Source of the DNA: Micromonospora sp. MH99
Lineage (GTDB): Bacteria > Actinomycetota > Actinomycetes > Mycobacteriales > Micromonosporaceae
Reading direction: 5' to 3'
Length of the DNA stretch: 64,000 bases
Assembly: GCF_021442385.1 (NCBI RefSeq)
Contig: NZ_MUZA01000028.1
Span: forward strand, 1 to 64,000
Both the position numbers and the translations under genes were made by a program. This document shows, in pieces, positions 1-8,384 of the stretch (positions within the stretch are counted from its first letter, which is position 1; each line of letters starts with the position of its first letter). A model generated the notes under the pieces. It had not been told where the DNA came from and searched no databases. It worked only from the letters and a program-made list of their open reading frames with translations.

Positions 1-432
1 CCCGGCGGCGCGGGCGCCGACGGTGCCGGCGGCTCGGGGCGGCGGCTGCGTGGCTACTCCGGCCCCGGCCCGGACCCGCGCGACCCGCAACCCCTCAGTG
101 CGGTGCTGAATCGGCTGGTCAAAGCACGCGGCTGGCAGCAGCCCGCGGCCGAGGCCACCGTGTTCGGCGCCTGGGAGCGGGTGGTCGGTGCCGAGGTCGC
201 CCAGCACAGCCGACCGGTCAAGCTGGAGAACGGCGAACTGACAGTGGAGGCGCGCTCGACGGCCTGGGCGACCCAGCTGCGGCTGCTCGCCGGCTCGCTG
301 CTCAAGCAGATCGCCCAGGAGGTCGGTCACAACGTGGTGCGCAAGCTGCACATCCACGGCCCGGCCGCGCCGTCCTGGCAGAAGGGGCCGCGCCGGGTGC
401 GCGGTCGGGGGCCGCGCGACACGTACGGCTGA
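1..432 (+). CDS. DUF721/DciA-like protein, 5' truncated
   Basis: The frame is open from the first base, so the start lies outside the window. The visible 143 residues are a Gly/Pro-rich linker followed by a compact domain beginning LSAVLNRLVKARGW and containing ERVVGAEVAQHSRPVKLENG and an STAWATQLRLL stretch. This is the DUF721 (DciA-like) fold usually encoded between recF and gyrB in actinobacteria. DciA-type proteins are proposed to help load the replicative helicase DnaB in bacteria that lack DnaC. The tail is basic (GPRRVRGRGPRD), as expected for a nucleic-acid binder. Family assignment is firm; the helicase role is by family, not shown here. Confidence 0.88.
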   Translation, partial: PGGAGADGAGGSGRRLRGYSGPGPDPRDPQPLSAVLNRLVKARGWQQPAAEATVFGAWERVVGAEVAQHSRPVKLENGELTVEARSTAWATQLRLLAGSLLKQIAQEVGHNVVRKLHIHGPAAPSWQKGPRRVRGRGPRDTYG

Positions 433-441
433 GCGGCCCGC

Positions 442-669
442 TCAGCGCCGCCGGTCGGCTTCGCGGGCCGCCCGCTTACGTTCGCGCTGCTCCTGGGTGT
501 AGCGCTTGCGCTCGGCCAGGTCGCGTTTCCACGCCTCGCGGGCCTCGGCCGAGCCACCCTGCACGGCGCCCGCGACCCCGTCGGCCGGGCCGGCGAGGTT
601 CCGGAACGTCCACCGCATCAGGCGACCACCCTCGCCCGGGGTCCTGTTCGCCGCGCCGTTCTCGCTCAT
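442..669 (-). CDS. small basic hypothetical protein
   Basis: A 75-residue protein starting MSENGAANR and ending in a highly charged helical tail rich in Arg, Lys and Glu (QEQRERKRAAREADRRR). No catalytic motif is seen. It lies convergent to the DciA-like gene with 9 bases between stops, and its start faces the MarR-family gene across a 89-base divergent gap with a palindrome, so the two may share regulation. The codon pattern fits a coding frame, with G/C in third positions. No function is recognised. Confidence 0.6.
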   Translation of the reverse strand: MSENGAANRTPGEGGRLMRWTFRNLAGPADGVAGAVQGGSAEAREAWKRDLAERKRYTQEQRERKRAAREADRRR

Positions 670-698
670 CGCAGTCCTTCCACGCCGTCAGTTGCCAC

Positions 699-711
699 AC
701 CAATGATTGGT
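699..711. promoter_or_regulatory. perfect palindrome, candidate MarR/OhrR operator
   Basis: The bases ACCAATGATTGGT form two 6-base arms around one central base. They sit in the divergent gap between the small basic gene and the MarR-family gene, followed 5 bases later by a related, decayed half (ACCAACGATCG). MarR proteins commonly bind such short palindromes over their own promoter. The site is seen; the binding is inferred. Confidence 0.5.
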
Positions 712-758
712 ACACCAACGATCGCTAGAATAATCAGCATGCAGTCAGCGAGCAACCG

Positions 759-1259
759 ATGAGCGGACAGCCGGAGGGCGTCGACCCGTTGGCGCTGGAA
801 CAACAGGTCTGCTTCGCCCTGTCGGTCGCCGCACGCAGCGTGGTGGCCGTCTACCGGCCGCTGCTGGAACCGATGGGGCTGACCCACCCGCAGTACCTGG
901 TGATGCTGGCGCTGTGGCAGCACGCACCGCTGTCCGGCCGCGACCTCAGCCGCCTGCTGCAGCTCGACCCGGGCACCCTGTCACCCCTGCTCAAGCGGCT
1001 CGAAGCAGCCGGTTACCTGCGCCGGGAGCGCGACGCCGCCGACGAGCGCAGCCTCGCCGTCACCCTCACCGCCAGCGGCTCGGCGCTGCGCGCCCAGGCC
1101 GAACGGATCCCGGCCGCGATCGTGCAACGCCTCGGGCTGCCCGTCGAGGACCTGCGGCATCTGCACGCGGTGCTCACACAGGTGATCGCGGCGGCGAACC
1201 GGCCCGCCGGCGACCCTGCCGCCCCGCCGAGCGGGACGGCCGCTCAGGCGTCGGCGTAG
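759..1259 (+). CDS. MarR-family regulator, OhrR-like
   Basis: A 166-residue winged-helix regulator. Near the N-terminus is EQQVCFALSVAARSV, where the Cys sits at the place of the peroxide-sensing Cys of OhrR, followed by LLEPMGLTHPQYLVMLALW, also typical of OhrR. The recognition region is LSRLLQLDPGTLSPLLKRLEAAGYLRR and the wing contains RDAADERSLAVTLT. OhrR proteins repress organic-hydroperoxide resistance genes and are released when the Cys is oxidised. No ohr gene is next to it, so the target is open. The gene is divergent from a small basic protein across a palindrome, and its last 16 bases overlap the end of the convergent downstream gene. Residues after about 145 are Ala/Pro-rich and probably unstructured. 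Confidence 0.85.
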   Translation: MSGQPEGVDPLALEQQVCFALSVAARSVVAVYRPLLEPMGLTHPQYLVMLALWQHAPLSGRDLSRLLQLDPGTLSPLLKRLEAAGYLRRERDAADERSLAVTLTASGSALRAQAERIPAAIVQRLGLPVEDLRHLHAVLTQVIAAANRPAGDPAAPPSGTAAQASA

Positions 1260-1798
1260 ACGGCGAAGCCGCGCTCGGCGCAGCGGCGGTAGAACGCCGC
1301 CAGCACGCCCAGCTCCGCGCAGGTGAAGTTCCACTGCGGCGGATCACCGCGCTCGTCGCGCAGAGCGTCGAGTCGGGTCTCCAGCCAGCGCAGCTGCTGC
1401 TCGGCCAACCGGCCGTCGCCGAGCAGCGCCCGCAGGACCGTACTCACCGAGTCGAAGGTGACCGTCTCGCCGTACTCCCGGTGGCCGGCCACGAACCGCT
1501 CGATGCCGCCGGCGATCCAGGCGCAGCCGTCCGGGTCGATCACCGGATCCTCGTCCTCGGCGGCGGCGTCTGTGGCGTACAACACACCTTCGAGGCCGAG
1601 CAGGAGATCCACCAGCTCGGTGTACGCGGTCGCCCGGACGGTGCCGGTCTTCGCGATCAGCTCGGCCAGCGCCGCCGTCGGCGCGGAGATCCGCGGCAGG
1701 TCGACGATCTCGCCGAAGTCGACGAACTCGGCCGGCGCCACCGGATCGTAGAAGCGGCCGGTCCGCGGCCAGTGCACCGCGACGTTGTCCAGCCCCAT
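1244..1798 (-). CDS. hypothetical protein
   Basis: A 184-residue soluble acidic protein starting MGLDNVAVHWPRTGRFYD. It has no signal peptide, membrane segment or recognised catalytic motif; it looks mostly helical, with a Trp- and Tyr-rich C-terminal part (NFTCAELGVLAAFYRRC). The 3' end overlaps the MarR gene tail-to-tail by 16 bases. I do not recognise a family. The assignment as a gene rests on its frame quality and on a start placed about 500 bases before gyrB with no competing gene. Confidence 0.6.
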   Translation of the reverse strand: MGLDNVAVHWPRTGRFYDPVAPAEFVDFGEIVDLPRISAPTAALAELIAKTGTVRATAYTELVDLLLGLEGVLYATDAAAEDEDPVIDPDGCAWIAGGIERFVAGHREYGETVTFDSVSTVLRALLGDGRLAEQQLRWLETRLDALRDERGDPPQWNFTCAELGVLAAFYRRCAERGFAVYADA

Positions 1799-2319
1799 CT
1801 GTCACCTCTTAATGAGCACGTGTCGGGTCGATCGGGTCGATCGTCCCGGTTCCGGCCGGTAAAGATCAAGGCCGCTTCCGGGGCGCCGCAAACGTACGGC
1901 ACGGACGATCGGGCCGCGACCCCCGACCCGCCCGAGCGCGGGTCAACCCGTTCGGGGGCGGCGCGTCCGAACGGAGCCTGGCGTGTGGGGGGAGTCGCGG
2001 GTAACGGGGTTCTGCCGGCTACGGACATCTCAGCCGCCTCGTTGAGGGTGCCGAGTGGTGGTTCTGTCCTCCGCGCACAGTAGGATTGACAGCGAGACGA
2101 AGACCCGGTGCGGGGCGAGGGACGGGGCCGGTGGCCCAGGTTCATTCTCCACTCCGGGTCGAGCCGATCGCGATCCGCGGGCAACCGCGGCGACCGGCGC
2201 GTTCGACCCGCTGTCCGGAGGTCTCCGGCGCCGGTCCGCGCGCCGACGTCGCGTCCTGTCCGCCGAACCCGCGCCCGACGCGCCCTCCCGGCGCCGACGA
2301 CGCGAGAAAGTGGCCGAGG
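1799..2319. other. long non-coding leader before gyrB
   Basis: About 520 bases separate the divergent hypothetical gene from gyrB. No convincing gene is seen. The gyrB frame stays open upstream to about 2086, but that extension reads as Arg/Pro-rich text without similarity to GyrB. A TAGGAT hexamer at 2081-2086 is a possible -10 box for gyrB, with no convincing -35, giving a leader of roughly 230 bases. The short direct repeat GGTCGATC occurs twice near 1826-1843. Confidence 0.4.
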
Positions 2320-4263
2320 GTGGCAGCGCAGGACAAGCAGGAGTACGGCGCAGAGTCGATCACCGTTCTCGAGGGGCTGGAGGCGGTCCGCAAGCGGCCC
2401 GGTATGTACATCGGGTCCACCGGCGAACGCGGTCTGCACCACCTCGTCTGGGAGGTCGTCGACAACGCGGTCGACGAGGCGCTGGCCGGATACTGCGACA
2501 CCATCGACGTGGTGCTGCTCGCCGACGGCGGCGTCCGGGTCACCGACAACGGCCGAGGCTTCCCCGTCGACCTCCACCCGAAGCTCAAGAAGCCGGGTGT
2601 CGAGGTCGCGTTGACCATCCTGCACGCGGGTGGCAAGTTCGACGGCAAGGCGTACGCGGTCTCCGGCGGTCTGCACGGCGTCGGTGTCTCGGTGGTGAAC
2701 GCGCTCTCCACCAAGATGTTCGTCGAGATCCACAAGTCCGGCTCCGTGTGGCGGCAGCACTACACCAACTCCAAGCCGAGCCCGCTGGAGAAGGGCGAGG
2801 CCACCGACCGCACCGGCTCGGCGGTCTCCTTCTGGCCCGACCCCGACGTGTTCGAGACCGTCGACTTCGACTTCCAGACCATCTACCGGCGCCTGCAGGA
2901 GATGGCCTTCCTCAACCGCGCCCTGCGCATTCACCTTCTCGACGAGCGGGTGGCCGAGGAGGACGGCCGGCAGCGCGAGGTCACCTTCTACTACGAGGGC
3001 GGCATCGCGGACTTCGTCCGGCACCTCAACGCCTCGAAGAGCCCGATCCACAAGACAGTGGTCGAGTTCGAGGCCGAAGAGGAGGGCATGTCCCTCGAGA
3101 TCGCCATGCAGTGGAACGAGTCGTACGGCGAGTCGGTCTACACCTTCGCCAACACGATCAACACCCACGAGGGCGGCACCCACGAGGAGGGCTTCCGGTC
3201 CGCGCTGACCAGCGTGGTCAACCGGTACGGCACCGACAAGAAGCTGCTCAAGGGCGACGAGAAGCTCTCCGGCGAGGACATCCGGGAAGGGCTCGCGGCG
3301 ATCATCTCGGTCAAGCTGGCCAACCCGCAGTTCGAGGGTCAGACCAAGACCAAGCTGGGCAACACCCCGGTGAAGAGCTTCGTGCAGCGGGTCTGCAACG
3401 ACCGGCTCGTCGACTGGTTCGACCGCAACCCGGCCGAAGCCAAGATGATCATTACGAAGGCGTCCCAGGCGGCCCGTGCCCGGATCGCCGCGCAGCAGGC
3501 GCGCAAGCTGGCCCGGCGCAAGTCGCTGCTGGAGTCCGGCTCGATGCCGGGCAAGCTGGCCGACTGCCAGTCCACCGACCCGCGCGAGTCCGAGGTCTTC
3601 ATCGTCGAGGGCGACTCGGCCGGTGGTTCGGCCAAGCAGGGCCGCGACCCGCGGACCCAGGCGATCCTGCCGATCCGCGGCAAGATCCTCAACGTGGAGA
3701 AGGCCCGGATCGACCGGGTGCTGAAGAACAACGAGGTCCAGGCGCTGATCACCGCGCTGGGCACCGGCATCCACGACGACTTCGACATGGAGAAGCTGCG
3801 CTACCACAAGGTGGTGCTGATGGCCGACGCGGACGTCGACGGCCAGCACATCCAGACGCTGCTGCTCACCCTGCTGTTCCGCTTCATGCGGCCGCTGGTC
3901 GAGATGGGGCACGTCTACCTGGCCGCCCCGCCGCTCTACAAGATCAAGTGGAACAAGCGGGGCGACGACGCGCAGTACGCGTACTCCGACCGCGAGCGGG
4001 ACGGGCTCATCGCGCTGCGCCAGCAGAAGAAGCCGAACGCCAAGCCGGACGACATCCAGCGCTTCAAGGGCCTCGGCGAGATGAACTATCCCGAGCTGTG
4101 GGAAACCACGATGAACCCGGCGACGCGTACCCTGCGTCAGGTCACGCTCGACGACGCCGCAACCGCGGACGAGTTGTTCAGCGTCCTGATGGGTGAGGAC
4201 GTCGAAGCGCGCCGGTCGTTCATCCAGCGCAACGCCAAGGACGTGCGGTTCCTGGATATCTGA
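2320..4263 (+). CDS. gyrB: DNA gyrase subunit B
   Basis: A 647-residue ATPase subunit of gyrase, which with GyrA introduces negative supercoils. The GTG start is chosen because the protein then begins MAAQDKQEYGAESITVLEGL, as in other actinobacterial GyrB, with GAGAAAG about 9 bases upstream. The GHKL ATPase motifs are EVVDNAVDEA (about residue 45), TDNGRGFPVD (about 75) and GGLHGVGVSVVNALS (about 116). The Toprim domain has EGDSAGGSAKQGRD (about 430) and DADVDGQH (about 502), which supply the acidic metal ligands. The C-terminus RNAKDVRFLDI is the usual end. No intein. gyrA follows after 130 bases holding DnaA-box-like sequences. Confidence 0.98.
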   Translation: MAAQDKQEYGAESITVLEGLEAVRKRPGMYIGSTGERGLHHLVWEVVDNAVDEALAGYCDTIDVVLLADGGVRVTDNGRGFPVDLHPKLKKPGVEVALTILHAGGKFDGKAYAVSGGLHGVGVSVVNALSTKMFVEIHKSGSVWRQHYTNSKPSPLEKGEATDRTGSAVSFWPDPDVFETVDFDFQTIYRRLQEMAFLNRALRIHLLDERVAEEDGRQREVTFYYEGGIADFVRHLNASKSPIHKTVVEFEAEEEGMSLEIAMQWNESYGESVYTFANTINTHEGGTHEEGFRSALTSVVNRYGTDKKLLKGDEKLSGEDIREGLAAIISVKLANPQFEGQTKTKLGNTPVKSFVQRVCNDRLVDWFDRNPAEAKMIITKASQAARARIAAQQARKLARRKSLLESGSMPGKLADCQSTDPRESEVFIVEGDSAGGSAKQGRDPRTQAILPIRGKILNVEKARIDRVLKNNEVQALITALGTGIHDDFDMEKLRYHKVVLMADADVDGQHIQTLLLTLLFRFMRPLVEMGHVYLAAPPLYKIKWNKRGDDAQYAYSDRERDGLIALRQQKKPNAKPDDIQRFKGLGEMNYPELWETTMNPATRTLRQVTLDDAATADELFSVLMGEDVEARRSFIQRNAKDVRFLDI

Positions 4264-4317
4264 CGGGCCTCGGCGGGCCGGTCGGGCACCACCCGACCGG
4301 CTCGCCGGTCCACAGAG

Positions 4318-4357
4318 TTATCCACAGGTTGGTCGGTATCCACAGCCGTTATCCACA
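4318..4357 (+). promoter_or_regulatory. cluster of three DnaA-box-like 9-mers
   Basis: Between gyrB and gyrA the sequence TTATCCACA occurs at 4318-4326 and again at 4349-4357, with GTATCCACA at 4336-4344, all in the same orientation. A weaker GGTCCACAG lies just upstream near 4306. TTATCCACA is the classical high-affinity DnaA box. The stretch also contains the perfect palindrome GACTC-T-GAGTC at 4368-4378. The cluster lies 37 to 76 bases before the gyrA start, where a DnaA-ATP dependent control of gyrA or a DnaA-titrating site is plausible. The motif is seen; the function is inferred. Confidence 0.6.
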
Positions 4358-4393
4358 GCACGAAAACGACTCTGAGTCTGATAAGGGTATACA

Positions 4394-6916
4394 GTGACCG
4401 ATTCCCCCGAGTCCACACCGAACGAGCCCGAGGTTCCCGCCGAGGCACTCGCCGCCGTGGTCGCGCACGACCGGATCGAGCCGGTCGGGCTCGAGGTGGA
4501 GATGCAGCGCTCCTACCTCGACTACGCGATGAGCGTGATCGTCGGGCGTGCGCTGCCGGACGTCCGGGACGGGCTCAAGCCGGTCCACCGCAAGATCCTC
4601 TACGCCATGTTCGACTCCGGCTACCGGCCGGACCGCGGCTACGTGAAGTGCTCCCGGGTCGTCGGCGACGTGATGGGTCAGTTCCACCCGCACGGCGACT
4701 CGGCGATCTACGACGCGCTGGTCCGGATGGCGCAGCCCTGGTCGCTGCGCTACCCGCTGGTCGACGGCAACGGCAACTTCGGCTCGCCGGGTAACGACCC
4801 GGCCGCCGCCATGCGGTACACGGAGTGCAAGCTCGACCCCCTCGCCATGGAGATGCTGCGGGACATCGACGAGGACACCGTCGACCTGCAGGACAACTAC
4901 GACGGCCGGGCCAAGGAGCCCACGATCCTGCCGTCGCGGATCCCCAACCTCCTGGTGAACGGCTCCGAGGGCATCGCGGTCGGCATGGCCACCAAGATCC
5001 CCCCGCACAATCTGCGGGAGATCGGCGCGGCGGTGCAGTGGTGCCTGGAGCACCCCGAGGAGGACGAGGAGACCACCCTCGAAGCCCTGCTCGGCATCGT
5101 CAAGGGCCCGGACTTCCCGACCCACGGCCTGATCGTCGGCACGACCGCCATCCAGGACGCGTACCGCACGGGTCGTGGCTCGATCCGGATGCGCGCCGTG
5201 GTGGAGGTCGAGGAGGACAAGCGGGGCCGGCCCTGCCTGGTCGTCAGCGAGCTGCCCTACCAGGTCAACCCGGACAACCTGGCCGAGCGGATCGCCGAGC
5301 TGATCAAGGAGGGCAAGCTCGCCGGCATCGCCGACATCCGCGACGAGTCCTCCGGGCGTACGGGCATGCGGATCGTGCTGGTGCTCAAGCGCGACGCGGT
5401 CGCCAAGGTGGTGCTGAACAACCTCTACAAGCACACCCAGCTCCAGGAGACCTTCGGCGCCAACATGCTGGCGCTCGTCGACGGTGTGCCGCGCACGCTC
5501 AACCTGGCCCAGTTCATCCGCTACTACGTCGAGCACCAGATCGACGTGATCCGCCGGCGGACGGCGTTCCGGCTGCGCAAGGCCGAGGAGCGGGCGCACA
5601 TCCTGCGCGGTCTGGCCAAGGCGCTGGACGCCCTGGACGAGGTGATCGCGCTGATCCGGCGGTCGCCGACGGTGGACGACGCCCGGCAGGGCCTGATCCG
5701 GCTACTGGAGATCGACGAGATCCAGGCGACCGCGATCCTGGACATGCAGCTGCGCCGCCTGGCCGCCCTGGAGCGGCAGCGGATCGTCGACGACCTGACC
5801 AAGCTCGAGATCGAGATCGCCGACCTCAAGGACATCCTGGCCAAGCCGGAGCGGCAGCGCCGGATCGTCTCGGAGGAGCTGGGCGAGATCGTCGCCAAGT
5901 GGGGCGACGAGCGGCGTACGCAGATCATCCCGTTCGACGGCGAGGTCTCGATGGAGGACCTCATCGCCCGGGAGGACGTGGTCGTCACGATCACCCGGAC
6001 GGGGTACGCCAAGCGGACCAAGGTCGATCTGTACCGCTCGCAGCGGCGCGGCGGCAAGGGCGTCAGTGGCGCCACGCTGCGGCAGGACGACATCGTCAGC
6101 CACTTCTTCGTATGCTCCACGCACGACTGGATCCTGTTCTTCACGAACAAGGGCCGGGTGTACCGGGCCAAGGCATACGAGTTGCCGGAGGCCAGTAGGG
6201 TAGCCAAGGGCCAACACGTGGCCAATCTGCTCGCCTTCCTACCCGACGAGCAGATCGCGCAGATCATCGAAATCCCGAACTACCAGGTAGCCCCCTATCT
6301 GGTACTGGCCACGAAGAACGGCCTGGTGAAGAAGACGCGGCTCGAGGAGTTCGACTCCAACCGTTCCGGCGGAATCATCGCGATCAACCTGCGCGATGAG
6401 GACGAGCTGGTCGGTGCTGCGCTGGTGGCGCCGGAGAACGACCTGCTGCTGGTCTCCAAGAAGGCGCAGGCGATCCGGTTCAACGCCTCCGACGAGGCGT
6501 TGCGGCCGATGGGCCGGGCCACCTCGGGCGTGATCGGCATGCGCTTCACGGACGACGACGTCCTGCTCGCCATGGAGGTCGTTCGGGACGGCTTGGACGT
6601 CCTGGTGGCCACGAACGGGGGATACGCGAAACGTACCCCGATCGAGGAATACCCGGTGCAGGGCCGGGGAGGTAAGGGCGTGCTGACTGCGAAGATCACC
6701 GAACGGCGCGGTGGTCTGGTCGGTGCCGTGGTGATCGACCCAGACGACGAGTTGTTCGCGATCACCAGCAACGGTGGTGTCATCCGGACTCCGGTGAAGC
6801 CTGTACGCCGTACGCGTGACCGGAACACAATGGGGGTCAAGCTGATGGACCTCCCGGACGGCGTGACTATCGTGGCGATTGCTCGCAATGCCGACGAGCC
6901 TGACGAACAGGACTAG
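4394..6916 (+). CDS. gyrA: DNA gyrase subunit A
   Basis: The 840-residue cleavage-religation subunit of gyrase. It starts at GTG (MTDSPESTPN) with ATAAGGG about 7 bases upstream. The active-site Tyr is residue 142 in AAMRYTE. The quinolone-determining region reads HPHGDSAIYDALVRMAQ with Ser103 and Asp107 in the positions of E. coli Ser83 and Asp87, so it has the susceptible-type residues. The C-terminal beta-pinwheel carries the GyrA box QRRGGKG at residue 550 and a second degenerate blade motif QGRGGKG. No intein. The stop is 4 bases before the DUF3566 start, so the two genes are probably co-transcribed. Confidence 0.98.
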   Translation: MTDSPESTPNEPEVPAEALAAVVAHDRIEPVGLEVEMQRSYLDYAMSVIVGRALPDVRDGLKPVHRKILYAMFDSGYRPDRGYVKCSRVVGDVMGQFHPHGDSAIYDALVRMAQPWSLRYPLVDGNGNFGSPGNDPAAAMRYTECKLDPLAMEMLRDIDEDTVDLQDNYDGRAKEPTILPSRIPNLLVNGSEGIAVGMATKIPPHNLREIGAAVQWCLEHPEEDEETTLEALLGIVKGPDFPTHGLIVGTTAIQDAYRTGRGSIRMRAVVEVEEDKRGRPCLVVSELPYQVNPDNLAERIAELIKEGKLAGIADIRDESSGRTGMRIVLVLKRDAVAKVVLNNLYKHTQLQETFGANMLALVDGVPRTLNLAQFIRYYVEHQIDVIRRRTAFRLRKAEERAHILRGLAKALDALDEVIALIRRSPTVDDARQGLIRLLEIDEIQATAILDMQLRRLAALERQRIVDDLTKLEIEIADLKDILAKPERQRRIVSEELGEIVAKWGDERRTQIIPFDGEVSMEDLIAREDVVVTITRTGYAKRTKVDLYRSQRRGGKGVSGATLRQDDIVSHFFVCSTHDWILFFTNKGRVYRAKAYELPEASRVAKGQHVANLLAFLPDEQIAQIIEIPNYQVAPYLVLATKNGLVKKTRLEEFDSNRSGGIIAINLRDEDELVGAALVAPENDLLLVSKKAQAIRFNASDEALRPMGRATSGVIGMRFTDDDVLLAMEVVRDGLDVLVATNGGYAKRTPIEEYPVQGRGGKGVLTAKITERRGGLVGAVVIDPDDELFAITSNGGVIRTPVKPVRRTRDRNTMGVKLMDLPDGVTIVAIARNADEPDEQD

Positions 6917-6920
6917 TTGA

Positions 6921-7826
6921 ATGACGGAGACACAGGCGAAGTCGGGGAACACGGGGACCTCGGCCAACCCGGTCGACGAGGAGGCCGCCAAGGGCGGCAC
7001 ACCAGCGACCGGCCGCGCGGCCGTGGGCCGGGCCACGGTTCCCGCCGACGCGCCTGCCCCGAAATTCACCCGGGCTCCCGGCATGACACCTCCGCCGGAG
7101 CAGACCGGCGAGGACGGGGGATCGGGCGACGCCAAGGCCGAGACGTCGCCTGTCGAGGCACCGACGTCCGCCGGGGTGGCCCCTGCGGCGGCCGCACCGA
7201 CCCCGGGTCGTCCGACGACCACCCAGCCGACCAACACGCGGCCCGGTCAGGCGACGTCGACCGGGGCCACCGGCACCCAGCCGCGGATCACGCCAGGCAT
7301 GACCCAGCCGGACTCGGGGCGTACGGCCGCTGGCGGTCGCCCCGCGAGCGGTGGTGGCCTGCCGCCGGGGATCGGCAACGCATCGGCCGTCGGTGCCGCT
7401 CGCGTCGGTGAGGCGGTACGCGCCGCGCGTACCTCGGTCAGTTCGGCTGCGTCCCGCGGTCCGCGTCGGGCCCGGCTGAACCTCAAGCGGATCGACCCCT
7501 GGTCCGTGATGAAGTTCGCGTTCGCCGTCTCGGTGGTGCTGTTCATCGTCGTGGTGGTCGCCACGTCGGTGCTCTACCTGGCGCTGGACGCGATGGGCGT
7601 GTTCCAGAGCGTCAACGACAGCCTCAGCGACCTGGTCAACGCGGGCGGTGGGCAGAGCACCAGCGGGTTCCAGATCACCGCCAAGGGCGTGATCCTCAGC
7701 TCGGCGCTGATCGGCCTGGTCAACGTGGTGCTGTTCACCGCGCTGGCCACGCTGGGAGCGTTCGTCTACAACGTCTGCGCCGACCTGGTCGGCGGGATCG
7801 AGTTGACGCTCGCCGAGCGGGACTGA
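6921..7826 (+). CDS. DUF3566 membrane protein
   Basis: A 301-residue protein with a long Ala/Pro/Thr/Gly-rich, apparently disordered cytoplasmic N-terminal region (about residues 1-170) and a C-terminal DUF3566 domain. The domain opens with RRARLNLKRIDPWSVMK and has two membrane helices at about residues 196-222 and 254-286, ending with the family-typical stretch YNVCADLVGGIELTLAERD. This family almost always follows gyrA in actinobacteria. Its function is unknown; one suggestion is a link to cell division or envelope, which the sequence does not test. The start is 4 bases after the gyrA stop. A strong terminator follows. Confidence 0.93.
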   Translation: MTETQAKSGNTGTSANPVDEEAAKGGTPATGRAAVGRATVPADAPAPKFTRAPGMTPPPEQTGEDGGSGDAKAETSPVEAPTSAGVAPAAAAPTPGRPTTTQPTNTRPGQATSTGATGTQPRITPGMTQPDSGRTAAGGRPASGGGLPPGIGNASAVGAARVGEAVRAARTSVSSAASRGPRRARLNLKRIDPWSVMKFAFAVSVVLFIVVVVATSVLYLALDAMGVFQSVNDSLSDLVNAGGGQSTSGFQITAKGVILSSALIGLVNVVLFTALATLGAFVYNVCADLVGGIELTLAERD

Positions 7827-7833
7827 GTGTGAC

Positions 7834-7893
7834 CGGGGCGTCGGGGCACCGCGAAATGCGGTCGCTCCGGCGCCCCGTACTCGGGTAGTTTTT
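7834..7893 (+). terminator. intrinsic terminator after the gyrase operon
   Basis: CGGGGCG (7834-7840) pairs with CGCCCCG (7871-7877). The stem continues through further G:C and two G:U pairs to an inner hairpin ACCGC-GAAAT-GCGGT, giving about 19 pairs with one bulged base. Five T residues follow at 7889-7893. It lies 7 bases past the DUF3566 stop. Confidence 0.8.
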
Positions 7894-7978
7894 GCAGGCG
7901 GCGACGGCCCGGCTCGCAGGTTCGGACCCCGATTTGGGGCCGGCAGAGCGGATGGGTTAATCTTGCTCGTCGCAACGC

Positions 7979-8052
7979 GGGGCTATAGCTCAGTCGGTTA
8001 GAGCGCAGAGCTGATAACTCTGAGGTCGATGGTTCGATTCCATCTAGCCCCA
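7979..8052 (+). tRNA. tRNA-Ile (GAT anticodon)
   Basis: A 74-base cloverleaf: acceptor GGGGCTA pairs with TAGCCCC at 8045-8051, D arm GCTC/GAGC, anticodon stem CAGAG/CTCTG with loop CTGATAA giving anticodon GAT, and T arm GATGG-TTCGATT-CCATC. The discriminator is A and the CCA is not encoded (ACCG follows). GAT is the major isoleucine anticodon. The gene stands alone between gyrA-DUF3566 and the DLW-39 peptide gene, the usual actinobacterial position. Confidence 0.97.
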
Positions 8053-8094
8053 CCGCACATCGTCCGACGCTAGTCGAGCGCGAGGGGTCGCCCC

Positions 8095-8223
8095 ATGTTC
8101 AAGAAGCTGCTGATCCTGGCCGGCGTCGTCGGCGTGGCTGCCGTCGTCTTCAACAAGGTCAAGGCCGCCAACGACGAGCGTGCCCTGTGGCACGAGGCGA
8201 CCACCGCACCTGACCTGCGCTGA
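8095..8223 (+). CDS. DLW-39-type small membrane protein
   Basis: A 42-residue peptide, MFKKLLILAGVVGVAAVVFNK followed by a charged tail ERALWHEATTAPDLR. It has a Lys-flanked N-terminal membrane helix (residues 5-20) and ends in an acidic/aromatic motif resembling the DLW-39 family of actinobacterial microproteins, which are typically encoded beside this tRNA-Ile. The terminal motif here is DLR rather than DLW. GAGGGG lies about 8 bases before the ATG. Function is unknown. It is too short for most gene callers but is well supported by position and composition. Confidence 0.8.
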   Translation: MFKKLLILAGVVGVAAVVFNKVKAANDERALWHEATTAPDLR

Positions 8224-8265
8224 CGTCCGACCGGCGGTGAGCGACGCATCGCCGCCGCCGCTCAC

Positions 8266-8338
8266 GGGGCCCTAGCTCAACTGGCAGAGCACTGCCTTTG
8301 CAAGGCAGGGGTTAGGGGTTCGAGTCCCCTGGGCTCCA
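8266..8338 (+). tRNA. tRNA-Ala (TGC anticodon)
   Basis: A 73-base cloverleaf with CCA encoded next to it (8339-8341). Acceptor arms GGGGCCC and GGGCTCC place the alanine identity pair G3:U70. The anticodon loop is TTTGCAA with anticodon TGC, and the T arm is AGGGG-TTCGAGT-CCCCT. The 3' end abuts a broken integrase gene, so it is a probable former attachment site. Confidence 0.97.
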
Positions 8339-8384
8339 CCAGCACTTTCCTTGGTTGATCTCGGGTCCGAGTGCAGCCAGGCGG

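Noticed and set aside
2086..2319. Longer GyrB N-terminus of 78 residues
   Set aside because: The extension has no similarity to GyrB, and the GTG at 2320 gives the conserved beginning of the family with a ribosome site.
1657..3912. A 751-codon open frame on the minus strand opposite gyrB
   Set aside because: It runs through gyrB, whose translation is certain, and its own sequence has no domain; long antisense frames are normal in very high-GC DNA.
4394..6916. Intein or resistance substitutions in gyrA
   Set aside because: The gene is continuous with normal length, and the quinolone region keeps Ser103 and Asp107.
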